From Ophiura sarsii (lineage: Eukaryota; Echinodermata; Ophiuroidea; Amphilepidida; Ophiuridae): 64,000 nucleotides of DNA. The translations under genes were made by a program, and so were the position numbers. A model generated the notes under the pieces. That model was not told where the DNA came from. It ran no database searches and saw nothing but the letters and a program-made list of their open reading frames with translations. Shown piece by piece: positions 21,841 through 33,865 of the stretch; within the stretch, counting starts at the first letter, position 1; every line of letters starts with the position of its first letter. The stretch is taken from positions 27,268,143 through 27,332,142 of the forward strand of contig CM069452.1 in the NCBI GenBank assembly GCA_035610835.1. Reading direction: 5' to 3'.

Positions 21841-24800
21841 TCACAGACTAAAAGATCGCACAATATGCCTTTAATCAAGTAATGGGTCACCATGTGATCA
21901 TTTGAAGCCTGCAACCATTTTGTAATTGTAACATTTGTATGGCGCTACAAGCGCAACAACAGCAGAACTCCCTAAATCATACTCTGGGTTTCAAAGTACT
22001 ACAGACTCTCGAATTATACATTAATAATGAATACGTATCTGGACATATGCAAATTTACCATAGGCATTATTATTATCCGAGCTCAAGCACAAAAGTTATG
22101 ACTTTCCAAAAGTGATGTCGTAACAAGCTGCATATCATGAATTATTTCTTAGCCAAACAACCCTTTTATAAATTGTATATAAACTGTTGGTTCTCCAACC
22201 GTGTTTTTAAATCGTGGTCGATTCAGAAGCGTGTACAGGATTTGCCAACATAGTATTGGGATGGAGTGCAGGCCTCGGGTTCAACTTCTAATTCTTTTAA
22301 ATTACAATTTGCCTAGAAGTTGAATTTGTTGGGGTCACAGTGTAGCGTACAACCATTGTATTACAAACATGCAAGTGTAATATGCCTAGAAGTTGAGTTT
22401 TTCCTGTGGGCAACCTATGGGCGGGTTAAATTGTCCGTCACGTAAGACAGTCGGATGATGAAACAAACAAAGTATGTAGGCGCAAATAACAAAGGTTTTT
22501 AGTTTATATCTATACAACTATCGATGGGATGATATTGAGACTAAATTTAAACGCTTTATCGTGCTTAATGGAAATGTTTAACGGGGACATTATTTAGTGC
22601 ATAACATATTATGTACATGTAGGCCTATATACTGTTTACATGTACAAGATGTTCAAGGCCTAGGAAATCTATTTACGGTCAACACTAGAATCATCATGGA
22701 AGTGAATACAACGTATCTGTTACGTCAAAGGTTTTGTTGCAATGCGATACGAGCACATAGACTTACGCGCCGTAGCTTATTTCACATACCAATGCGGGCG
22801 GGCTTCTGAGACAGACCTTCTACTTTGTTTGGCCTTAGAACACGTGGAACTGGGAACCAGTTACAGCTCAGAAGATAGAAGAAACTAACCATTTCTCAGA
22901 GAATAGCTTACTTAGAGGAAGTGAGTCGGGTCAAAGAATGAAATTACGGCCTTTCCCTTAATACGAATATATTTGGAAAAGTAAATATTTTGAAGGTAAC
23001 TCCAAATTTGTCAAAATCTTTACACACTGACTGACTGAAATTGAAATATGTTGTTCGTAAATCGATAGTAACGTACACATTTACATTTTGCAGACAGAAT
23101 ATATCAGGCCTTGCCTCGCTGCAATAATCAAACGAAAATCAAATGTATATGGCAAGTGGATTCACTTCAGAACAAGTGCAAAGAGAGTGTTGGTAACATT
23201 GATCACAGCTATGACTACATGTATAAAATACATGCAGCTGAAAACGTAATTATGGTGGGGATCTGGCAAGTGAAGGTACCATCCTTAAATACACATTACC
23301 ATAACTTGTTTGAATCGTTACTGTTTCATTTACTTAAATGAAACCGGACTTAAATCTTGTAAATGCATGGTTACACGTAGCTGACCATTGGATTTGATTT
23401 TCACCTTTTAATACCGCATTTTACATTTACCTCTCTTAACTGGAATCATCGCAAATCAACCCGACAGACCTATTCTTAAAGACTTCGATAATATGTGTAC
23501 TGACAATGTTTTTAACAATGCAGAATGTGAGAGGCAAGGTAAAAATTGGCCCTAGGTATATGCACAACAGTCAATCACCTCATACATGAAATTGTATTTT
23601 AAAGGAAATAGGTCAATATGTTATCAGCGCAGTTAACATCTACTTGGTCATACAGGAAAGCATGTATGATGAGCAAGTAAAAAATCTCATAAATACAAAG
23701 GTGCATAGACAACCTGACAGGTAATACATGTCGTTTTTTTGTATTAAGCAACTAAATCATGCCAAAGAGCTTCGATTTGACGTATAGTTCCCGAATGAAA
23801 ACAAATTAGACTAGTTTGAGGTGAATGGGTTCGAATAAATGTTCTTGGCATCTTACTTAAATGTTGTAGGAAATCTGTAAGTGGCAGCTTACTAAGAAAA
23901 AACCAAAGGACAATGTCAATGTTCGTCCAATTACAATTTGCTTTACATTTCGTTTTCAAATTAAGAGGGTTACTTTTGTCCGTCTCAAAGGACCCCCGGA
24001 CACATATGACATAATGACGTGACATAAGCCTAGCTTTTCATAGCAAGTATTGCCTTAAAGCTAATTGAAATCACAATGAAAAATTTAGCTGCAGACTTAT
24101 ATCGAATGAAAGTATATAATGAATTCATGTATATTACAAACATTCAGCGACCCAATGATACATTAACTTCCGCAGTACTTAGTTATGCATTTCAAGAGAA
24201 AAAGGTCACTATCTTATCAGTGCAATCCGTTCTCACTGATGTAACCGAGGAAGCTAATAGTGTAATTCAAGTCAATAAATCTCTTAAGTCACGGTTTAAT
24301 GCAATAGGTTCGCGGAAATCACGTCAAATAACATTAATTTTGACGTCGAAACTCTCAAGGGTCACAAAACGACATTTTAGATAGCGGGTGGTGTGCATTA
24401 TTAAGATATGCATGATGAAGTCTTTTCTCGTACGCACACTCTTCCAGCGGCTATATAATCTTAACCATAACTTGGTAATAAGATTCTTCTAGCACGGAAT
24501 GATCATGGACATACCGAGTGTTCCCGGCGGTCATTGTCAAGCATCGGGATCTTAACTAATTTGACGGGAGAAATACATTTATTGCAACTCCAAAATTGTC
24601 AACATACTTACACACTGACTGACTTAAATTGAAACTGTTGAATATGTTATTCGGAAATCGATTGTAACGTACACATTTACATCATGCAGACAGAGTACAT
24701 CACGCCTTGTCGCGCTACACTACACACTAATCAAACGTAAATATAATGTGTATGGCAAGTGGATTCATTTCAAGACTTCAACAAGTGCAAAATGTACACA

Positions 24801-25248
24801 TTCAATTTATTTGTTCGTATGGCATTTAAGGAAACCGGTGGCGTACGTCAATGTCTTTATCATGATCTCTACGGAATTACGCATAAAGGAAAGACTTGTA
24901 TATGTCTTATATTCGTACGGGCTATTCCATTTACCATGTCTTCCCCTTTTAACAGAACACCTTTTGCTATTACATAATCCAAATAGAATGTATAACTATC
25001 AATTTGAGATTTCCATGGGTATGCAGTTCTGATGCAATCTGCAGAGAGTACTGGTAACACTGATCACACCTCTGACAATAAATAAATGCAACTGAAAGGG
25101 TAATTATGGTGGGGATGGTTGAAATATCCATCCAAAATTGTTTGAATTGTTACTATTGCATCTACTTGAAACCAGACTATAAACTATTTAATATCGTAAA
25201 TGGGTAAAACATAGCTGACCATTTGGTTTATTTTTTTTACCTTTTGGT

Positions 25249-25321
25249 CTCTCACCAATAAATAAATCGCCATTGACTTACATGCTTAAGATATCAAAAG
25301 AACACCATTTTTTGTTGGTGG

Positions 25322-25359
<38 letters not shown>

Positions 25360-25689
25360 GACCTTCATTTTTTTCCGCAACAGGACGTCGAATACCAGTC
25401 CACTCTCCAAATTGCGGTCTGCTAGTTATACTCGGTGCATTTGCTCTAGAAAAGGTGAAAAGAGAAAATTTGTGTCAAATCTTACTATTATGGAAAATAC
25501 CAGGGTTCTTTGGTTAAATTTTTAGTTTATAGGCTACAAATCACAAATAAAACAAATGTAATTAAGTTCATATTAAAAGTAATGTATACCTTTTCTGAAC
25601 ATTTAGATTAATGGTTAGAGGTGAGGTCTATCTTGGATTAAAAACACCGATAGTAATGGGCGCTAGCATAAATTTATTTGGAGGTGTGA
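25249..25689. mobile_element. Short TIR element carrying poly-G (unit B copy)
   Basis: Copy of 16838-17264; the left terminus has decayed to CTCACCAATAAATAAAT. It includes 33 consecutive G at 25325-25357. Confidence 0.5.
25325..25357. repeat. Poly-G tract, 33 bases
   Basis: An uninterrupted G run following GTTGGTGGGGA. The equivalent tract in unit A is 16 G followed by TGGGG. It could form G-quadruplexes, and it is also a place where sequencing and assembly lengths are unreliable. Confidence 0.9.
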
Positions 25690-25734
25690 TTTACTTCAAT
25701 TACCATATTTTACATTTACCCTTTATAACTAGAG

Positions 25735-25777
25735 AGCGTGTGTGGTCTAGTGAATAAGACGCCGGTCTCACGATGTT
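25735..25777 (+). repeat. tRNA-derived SINE head (A box only), unit B
   Basis: Copy of 17311-17352 with one change in the A box (TGGTCTAGTGAATAAG). It was present before the duplication. Confidence 0.55.
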
Positions 25778-25949
25778 AGTGTCTTAACATCATAATCTAT
25801 AAATTTAGGGCATTTTTTACTCAAAATTATTTTTGTTAGCCTTGTTGAACTTCTTTTTTGGGTCAAAAAATCAACATTTTTGGTCAACATTGACGCAAAA
25901 TTTGGATTCTCTGATCCATTTCATTTCCAAAAATGTATAATTGTACATA

Positions 25950-27006
25950 CGAGGGTCATTCAATAAGTTCTACCTCCTACCTCATAACTTTATTATTATA
26001 TGAGCCAGTCTTATCAAATATCACACGATTGTAGCTCGGAACCTCAGCTACAAATCCATTGTAAATTGATCTGAGTACTGGTTGTACTTTTCCGGACATG
26101 CAGTAAGAACCGAACCTCGATTTGGTGTGACGGAAACGGATGTAAAACAGCAAAATATCGCCAAAGTGCTTTTCAATTGGCCCATTGTAAGAGGCAAAAC
26201 ATATATATACCTATCAGTCAATTATAACCGTTCTAAATGTCAGATATCTCTTTAACAGACTGTAAACAATAAAGTTGACTGATTGGTTTGGAAAAAAATA
26301 TGCCCTCTGATTAGCCAGATCCAGGTCAGAACAACCATTTAGTTTACCCCTCCCCTAGAGGTCCCTGTAAAAGTCATATTTGACCTTTATGATAACTAAG
26401 CGATCTTCAATATATCAAACTAAATGGAGGGATTTAAAGTCTGTCAAAGCGATAATGTTCTATCATTGACTACCTGATTGACTATTCTGAAGGTTGCACA
26501 TAAGTCAAACTCATAAAGTGACTATTATGGTAAAGATTTAACATTCGAGGCATCATTGTGGCTTAAGTTGTAACAACGAAAATTTGACTGATGGCAGTAT
26601 TTGAAGGCATAGCAATACATTTGAGTTGATAGTACACTATTTGCAAGCCTACAAGAGTTAATATTGTTTACAATCTTATCTTTACATGATAATACTGTAA
26701 TATATTCAGATATCATTCATTTATTTCCATTATCAGTATTTAAATCATGCTCTTATATCTAACCATACAATACGAAAAAACACCCGAAAACATGTGCATA
26801 TTTTTAAGGTAATTGTCTGTGTCCGTTGTCCAAAATCTCTCTCTGGCTTTGACCGCGTCATTACAAAAGTATAACAGATAATAATTATCATTTACTACAC
26901 ATTTGTAGCTATGAGTCGGAGCTATAATCATGACAAATGTCATGAGGTTGACATTAATATTAGCGACGTTATGAGGAAGGAGGTAGAACTTATTGAATGA
27001 CCCTCG
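25950..27006. mobile_element. Mariner-like non-autonomous element (unit B copy)
   Basis: Flanked by intact TA on both sides (25948-25949, 27007-27008). TIRs begin CGAGGGTCATTCAATAAGTT. It has about 35 extra bases near 26150-26185 (CAGCAAAATATCGCCAAAGT) that the A copy lacks. No readable transposase. Confidence 0.75.
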
Positions 27007-29269
27007 TACATTTGAGCAATAGTTCAATAATTACAGCACTCACAAAATTCAAAAGTGACTTCCTTGAGTCCCCCCTTAAACATCGCGAATCAACCTGACA
27101 TTCCTATTCCTGTTCCTATAACCTATGTACTGACAATGTTTTTAGCAATGCAGAATGTGAGATGCAAGGAAAGGTCGATCTCAATCAAATATTGGCCCCC
27201 GGTATATTTTGCGTAACAGTCAATCACCTCAAATATGAGCATGAGCATTACCAAAAACTGTATTTCAAAGGAAATAGTTCAATATGTTATCAGCGCAATT
27301 CACATCTACTTGGGCATACAGGAAAAACAAGTGTGAGCAAGTAAAAGCATCTCATAAGTACAAAGGTGCGCAGATTACCGGACAGGTAGTTTTTAGTTGT
27401 TTATAAGCAGTTAAATAAAGTCAAAGAGCTTCTAGTTCATGTCTGATTTCCGAAGGAAAAAATTGGACCAGTTGAGGCCGTGAATAGGTTCGAATAATTC
27501 AATCTTCTGGCCTCTTATGTTAGGTTGTAGGAAATCTGTAAGTGGCAGGTTACTAAGAAACAAACCCAAAGAGACAACTTCCTTGAGCGTCCAATTACAA
27601 TTTGCTTTAGATTTCTTTTTCCAATGACAATCTATAGGCCTAAGGGTTACTTTTGTCCGTCGAAAAGGACCCCCGGATAGGGCAGGGCATACATGGCATA
27701 TAAGCTTAGATCTTTGATAGCAAGTATTGTCTAGTCTAAAAGCTAATTGACAATTGCAATTGAACATTTAGCAGCAGACACAAATTATCGAATGAAAATA
27801 TAAAATTGATTCACGTCTATTACAAACACTCAGCAACCCTATGATACATGAACTTACGCAGTACCTAGTTAATACTAGTTATTATGCATTTCAAAAGAAA
27901 TAGGTCACTATGTTATCAGTGCAATATGTTCTCACTGATGTAACCAAGGAAGCTAATAGTATAATGCAAGTCGGTACGTCTCTTAAGTCACGGGTTCATG
28001 TAGAAGGTTTACGGAAATCATGTCAAATTGCTTCAATTTTGACGTCGAAACTCTCGAGGGGAATAAAAGGACATTAATTAGATGGTATTGGGTGGTGTGT
28101 AATAATAAACAACGGAGTCTTTTCTCGTGTGCACACTGTTCCAGCGGCTATGATGATCTTAACCTACTATATTGGAAATAAGACACTTCTAGCACGGAAT
28201 GATCATGGACATTACAAGTGTTCCCGGCGGTCATTGTCAAGCATCGGAATCTGAACTCATCAAACGGGAGAAATATTGGTTTGCATTTTGTGCATAAGTG
28301 TTTCTTCCTATGTCGATATGTTGTAGACAACTCCAGATTTTGAAGGAAATATAGGACAAATAAGATTAATATACCCAACTACGTTCATACGCCTTCGTCT
28401 TTGGCCATGCTGATACATTGTATCATGTGTATAATAGTATTGCAATAAATTGCATATTGTTCAACTGCATATTCATTTTGGATACGAATTTGGGCCACGC
28501 AATATCGTTCAACTGAATCTAGAGTAATGAAAATGGCCTTAAGGTTATATGGATGATATTTTCAATAACATTCTAGCCTGTAATGCAGAACGGTAGCATT
28601 ATAAAGTAGGGCAGCATGTGATGGAATGAAGGTAATCGTGGTTTGATTTCAACAGAGTTGTTGGCTCTGTATTCGGCTACTACTGAGAGATCAGCAGGAT
28701 TTTGAGAGGAATTTGCATAAACATTTTCGATACATCTTCATTATGGTAATGGTGTTATTAAATAAGCTTAAACAGAACGGAAACCGCCATTCTTCTCAAG
28801 GAAAATCTTTTCATCCATTAGCTTATGTTCCGATTTCTCATGCAGAATTCTACAGATAAATATATACATATTCGATGAATATCAAATGAAAAGATCTGTG
28901 GATGCCTATAGTAGAATTGTTGTGTCATCATCTTTGAGAAATATGACATTATTGTATATTTGTATTTATATTCTTTTTCTTATATTCCTATAGTAGATGT
29001 GGTTTATCAGTAGGCAGTTTGATTGGTATTCGGCAGATGTCCAGCCAATAAGCACCATAAATTAATTAGTATGATATAAAGTTTTAGACGGGGCTTAGTT
29101 CATACCTTACCTGCGTATGGTTATCGCGTTAAGACGTTCAAGCCCGCCTTACACCATACACGACTCCAAATATGGTACAGCCTAAACATTATGAGACCAA
29201 CGTATATAGTAAAACAGCTACGAACTGTATTGTAATCTCTAATTATTAGTATATCGAATGAGTGGGAGT

Positions 29270-30045
29270 TTCAAAACTAAATAACAATTATAATAAATAA
29301 AAAACAAGACGTTTCACTTTTCCTTCGATAAGTTTGTTTAACATCCTGTCTATCAAAGTGTTCTACTGGTTTTCTGAATATATTTGTTGTTTCTGTACAA
29401 CATAATTTACCTCTATTTAAAAAAAAAAATGTTGATGTGATCATTATCCCACCTTCATGTCAGTTACAGGAGACACTAATAAACCAATCATCACATCAAA
29501 CTACCATATGTTCTGATTGTTATTTGTTTATTATACCGCCATTAAAAATAATCATGCACGTGTAAATTATGGATGTTTGAATTGTATTTTGTAAGTATTA
29601 CCGTTTTAAGAAAACGGGCAGTATAAACAGTTTCCGTAAATAGTTTGACTGTTGCACATTTTAATGTTTGCGCATATTGGGATTTGACAAATTATTTAAG
29701 TGATTCAACTCAGTTACAACAACTTATACTTAAATATATACCAATCGACTCTATGAACTTTTAAACTCAACATTAAAAAGAGGGATCAAATAATAATCTA
29801 ATAACTTTATGACCAATATTATGAAATACAGTATGGCCTTCAAACGGATCTGTAATGAAATAAAATTAACAATGGCGATATTCGATTTAATCTCTGTACA
29901 CCGAACATACAGGTGATATCTAAGAAACAACAGAACACGGGAATGGATATATCATCTCCGTATAGCCTGGACAGGTGTACGACAGTTTGCATTTCATATG
30001 GTTATTAACACATGCTATCACTTTCATATAGATATAATAACCTAA
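29270..30045. repeat. Module r2 (unit-end module, copy 2)
   Basis: From GTTTCAAAACTAAATAAC to CACTTTCATATAGATA. The next copy, r3, starts at once at about 30055 (AAGTTTCGAAACTAATAAAC). r1 (20990-21505) is the shorter copy in unit A. This is a tandem pair of about 0.75 kb modules. Confidence 0.65.
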
Positions 30046-31179
30046 AAGTTGGCGTTAAAAAAAAAGTTTCGAAACTAATAAACACTCATAAAAAACAATA
30101 AAAAACCAAGATGTATCACTTGTCCGTCGATAAGTTTTTTTGTTTAAATGTTTCCTGACTATCAAAGTTGTCTGGCGTTCTGAAAATATACTAGCAACCA
30201 ATAGTATTAGGACAACTTGTAAGCTGTAAATTGAGAGAAAACATCCATTCAAGTACTGTGTGTGTAGCTTGTTGGTATTCTAGGGTTATACAATTAATGG
30301 AAAGTTCTTAAAAGTTTGTTTAAATGATTTTGGAATATTCTTGAGACAATCGGCCAGAGTGCACAACAAACTGTTGTAACTTACGAGCGATGTAATTTAC
30401 CTCGCTAGTACGTATATGTCCTACTAGCGTAAAGTAATGGCACTGTAATTTTGAGACCAACACTGGAGAATAAGAACGGAATAGTTACTAGCGAGGTAAA
30501 TATTCAAATAAACTAACATCGTCCCACTTGAAAGAAAAAAAATTGTACATGTATCGAACAGCAATTATAATCACACGAATGGTGTTCCGTAGAATCATAA
30601 AAATGTGCCGTCAGTCGCTACGTTAAACGTTAATTTAAATATAACACGAATAATGCAAACCTCACACCATGTCCAGTCAAGCAATGAAGTCCGTGCAAAT
30701 GACGCCTCTTTTGTGTTCAAAAATTTCAACTATAATTACATTACAAACACTTTTTTTGTGCGAGAGTAACATACAAATATGGTATGAAATGGCAAAACAG
30801 TCACGATAAAAATGGTTAACAAATAAAACCACTTATCACACTTACACTCATCAATCTCTATGGCGTGCATAGGCCTTATGTTGCCCTTTTCTGCTTCGTA
30901 CGACCCTTTTCCTTTTCACTCTATGAATAACAATCTCGTTGTATATGTACCGATAGAGGGCTCCAACATCCTCTGATCTCACTCCGGGAAGTGTCCCCTT
31001 ACTTTGGATATGACCTTTTGACCTCCGTATACTGTTACACTACGCTCATTAAGTATTCATCCCAAAACCGTGATGGATGCGTTATGAGCAAGTTGTTCGT
31101 GGGGTAATTTTCGGGGATAAAAATTGACCAATGGCAGACACGATAAATACATTAGTATATGAATATTTATATTATCGTC

Positions 31180-31470
31180 TTTCTCGAATTTTGAGATAAT
31201 TCAAAATGGCGATTATCGAGCACTGAATAGCCGCCTTTCGGTCTAAAATGGTAGATTTAGGAGTAAGACTAGTCTTGACATTAGTCCTCACCCAAAATAT
31301 TTCCCTCAGCGATATAGTTACATTTCCGCATATGTGACTATTTCCTATCTTTCAACAATGCGAAGTAAAATGCCTTTATACGTCCGAACATGGACAGATA
31401 ATTTGATCGGTTTTTTTACGATAAACTACAACTCTTACACAGCTAAAGAAATATCACTTTCACTTCAATT
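31180..31470. repeat. Repeat X, copy 1
   Basis: Collinear with 38085-38370: ATTCAAAATGGCGAT, AATAGCC, GAGTAAG, AAGTATTTTCC/AAATATTTCCC, TACATTT, TTTCTATCTTTCAA, CTCTTACACAGC. Moderate identity, same orientation. Confidence 0.55.
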
Positions 31471-31511
31471 TCAATACTAGCGCGTTATGATGGGGTGGGG
31501 GGGGGGGGGGG

Positions 31512-31848
31512 GGGGTACTATCGTGACGTCAATTATGCATCAACAGCATCGTCCCTAGGGTGCTTAAAGAGCGGTTCTGTTGTCGATTTAATGTCAGTAG
31601 ACCTTGTTTAGGGCGGTTCTCGGATTGGAGATGTTTTTGGCATGGCAAAGTATCAAAGGGTGGTGTTCGATAGTGTGACAGTGAAATTAAACAAGGTGTA
31701 TGAGTATACTAATGTTGCCCATGTCATTTTCAATCGACAAACACGGGTTCGATCCCGTGCATTCCTAATTATTTCTTTATTTTTGGTTTTTGTAAACTTG
31801 ATGGTGGATTAATGTAACATCATTTGAACGTCAATTGTTTATACATTA
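31512..31848. repeat. 334-bp dispersed repeat, copy 2
   Basis: Second copy of 21507-21840 in the same orientation, directly after a poly-G run. Here the B-box-like string is intact (GGGTTCGATCCCGTG). Confidence 0.6.
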
Positions 31849-33133
31849 TAAAGGTCCATGTGTACATGTTATGTATTTTTCTATTTATTTATCTATCATT
31901 TATCTCTTGATTGTTTTATATATTTAACTTAAACTTATATCTATCTAATTATGTATATTATTGCATGATAAATAATTGATTCGACTTGAGTGTTTAGTTA
32001 ATCCAAGCAAATGTTTTGATTAAAGTCACCTATTTCATCGACATATCTATGTCAGCGTACACCTTGCAAACTATTTAGCATCGATATTTGAAGCAGCAAT
32101 AACGTTATGCTCCAACTTACTCTTGGGTCTGGTCAGGTATAAACTTTAATGTAAATCATTCGGTGTTTACTAGCTAGTAGATTACTTAGTTTTGGCGCTC
32201 TCAAAAGTATGACTTACTTCTCACGTACTAGCGAGGTGGCACTATTCCTCATTTACTCGCCATTGGTGCACTAGGCTGATTAGCATTTAAAAAGAAAACA
32301 TGTATACACCTATTCCAGTGATTGAAGTTTTTCCCATTGATATTTTAAATTGATTTCGATTCCTATTAGCTTCTTAGTTATGAAGTATTATATAGAACTG
32401 TACTATGCCCAGGTCATGTTTAGATGCTATGAAAGTAATTAAACGTGTCAAATTAAGTTAGTTCCATCCAAAATATCTTATTTTTAAGATGAATAAAGAG
32501 ATTAAGCGTCAATATCTGAGATTAAATACTAGTGACAATATTGGGATTAGTTTTACTTGAGTGAATCCATTGAAAGGAAGTCAACATTGTCAGACTACCC
32601 ACTATAGCGGTACAATGGCTATAATGAGCTTGATTAATCATTCATGAGCTATTTCCAATGAGAAATCTGTATGGGGATTTGAAGAAGGCGCATGTTTTCT
32701 TTAATTTCATGACATTGAATAAGCAGATGTTGTAAGAAACATGCATTAATTAATTAGAAGAGAATCAGCAACACATTTGTTCAACCCGTAATTAAAATAT
32801 TACACTCCAGATGATTTTGACACCACAACCAAGTGTCCTAATACTTTTGGTTACTAGTGTATTTGTTGTTTCTGTTCAACATGGTGTATTCCTTATCCCA
32901 GCTTCATGTTACTTGTCGCGGACAATAATTAACCACCAGCATAGCAAAATACCATAGGTTGTGATTACCATTAAAACCAATCATGCACAAGTAAAGTGTG
33001 AATGTTTGAATTGCTATGTTTAAATGTTACCGTTTAAAAAAAGACGGGCAATATAAACAGTTTTCGTGGAAAGTTTGACTGTTGCACATTTTAATGTTGG
33101 CGCATACTTTGATTTGACGAATTAATTAAGTGA

Positions 33134-33522
33134 ATTGTGTCACGGCCTCGGATAATGAATAGGGTAATTGCAGATAATAATAATAATGATAATAATAACA
33201 TAATAGCAATCAATTCATATAGCGCCGTCTATCTAGGCAGCCTTTTCCGATGCGCTGTAGTCTATTATTATTACGTTGCCGTTAGGAAATCGTTACAATC
33301 ATTTCGCTTCACTTATGTGGTAACTGGCTAAGTGCTCAACCATATCAGCACTTGGATTGTAATATCACCCTTAACAGCTACCAATCTCATGTTGGTGAAC
33401 GAGGCAATTGAGACTAAGTATCTTGCCCAAAGACACAAACTTGTTAGCCATGTCGGGGCTAGAACTCACAACCTCATGATCATGAGTCCCGCAGCTCTGG
33501 TCCTCTGCTCATTGTGCTCAGA
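33134..33522. mobile_element. 389-bp insertion in module r3, dispersed-repeat type
   Basis: Module r2 has the uninterrupted site AAGTGATTCAACTCAG; here TGA flanks the insert at 33131-33133 and 33523-33525. The insert carries an AAT/GAT microsatellite (33172-33205), a TATAGCGCCGTCTATCTAGG segment, and AAGTATCTTGCCCAAAGACA followed by a degenerate B-box-like region on the minus strand. Such segments are common in dispersed invertebrate repeats. The class is not assigned. Confidence 0.5.
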
Positions 33523-33865
33523 TGATTGAACTCAGTAACAACAAATTATACTTCGATGTATACCAATTGACTGTATGACCTCTATGTTAAACTCAACATT
33601 AAGAAGGGGGATCAAATAATGATCTCATAAAACAATGACCAATAGTATTAATATATTTCAGAATGAACATTCAAACGGATCTGTATCGAAATAAATAAAC
33701 AGTGGCGATTTTCAGTTTAATCTCTGTAAACGGAACATACAGGTGAAATATCAGTACACTGGATTCGATACTATCATCTCCGTATGGCCCGCACATATGC
33801 ACGGCAGTTTGCATTTCATATGGTTAATAACAAATGATATCACTTTCATAGTATTATGACAATAT

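Larger units (their letters stand above)
12411..21848. repeat. Tandem duplication, unit A
   Basis: Homology to unit B begins at TAAAAGATCGCACAATATGCC (12411; 21849 in B) and runs collinearly with very few differences through the whole unit, giving a period of 9438 bases. Landmarks include GCATAACATATTATGTACAT (13146/22599), the mariner-like element (17561/25950) and the TTCTAGCACGGAATGATCATG boxes. Differences from B: a 915-base TIR element at 14974-15888, extra bases at about 16050-16130, and a 140-base internal duplication at 18808-19087. Its tail after about 21505 is a 334-base repeat not found at the equivalent place in B. It contains no gene I can support: open frames shared by A and B merely reflect recent duplication. 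Confidence 0.85.
21849..29815. repeat. Tandem duplication, unit B
   Basis: Head-to-tail second copy of unit A, collinear up to about 29815 (AAAAAGAGGGATCAAATAAT shared with 21470-21490). It lacks the 915-base TA element and the 140-base duplication of A, and its poly-G run is 33 long against 16. It therefore preserves the pre-insertion state for two events. Open frames conserved with A are explained by recency alone, and none has a recognisable domain. Confidence 0.85.
30351..32280. mobile_element. Nested TIR element related to the 41959-43173 element
   Basis: The left end CGGCCAGAGTGCAC and the inverted right end CAGCCTAGTGCACCAATGG match the CGGCCGAGTGCACCAATGAC termini of the element at 41959. 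The subterminal TACCTCGCTAGTA boxes and GACC-GACCCAAGAGTAAGTTG are shared too. The target duplication is not clean, so the edges are approximate. Inside lie a 19-G run (31497-31515), one copy of the 334-base repeat, and a segment (31180-31470) also found at 38085-38370. Confidence 0.55.
30189..32859. mobile_element. Tc1-like TIR element carrying a nested element
   Basis: The left end TACTAGCAACCAATAGTATT continues AGGACAACTTG. The right end reads back CACTAGTAACCAAAAGTATT then AGGACACTTGG. Both ends abut TA (30187-30188, 32860-32861). Modules r1 and r2 give the empty site (CTGAATATATTTGTTG). An AAAGTATTAGGACA-type terminus is typical of Tc1-like transposons. Most of the 2.7 kb is a second element; no transposase is visible. 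Confidence 0.75.
30055..33865. repeat. Module r3, split by two insertions
   Basis: Pieces 30055-30188, 32860-33133 and 33526-33865 join into a module collinear with r2 (TATTTGTTGTTTCTG, GCAATATAAACAGTTTTCGT, AAACTCAACATTAAGAAG, CAAACGGATCTGTA, GAACATACAGGTGA). The gaps are a Tc1-like element and a 389-base repeat. Confidence 0.65.

Noticed and set aside
12411..28380. Many pairs of near-identical 60-100 residue open frames in units A and B as conserved small genes
   Set aside because: Their similarity equals that of the surrounding non-coding DNA and simply reflects recent tandem duplication. None has a recognisable motif, and the older modules do not keep the frames.
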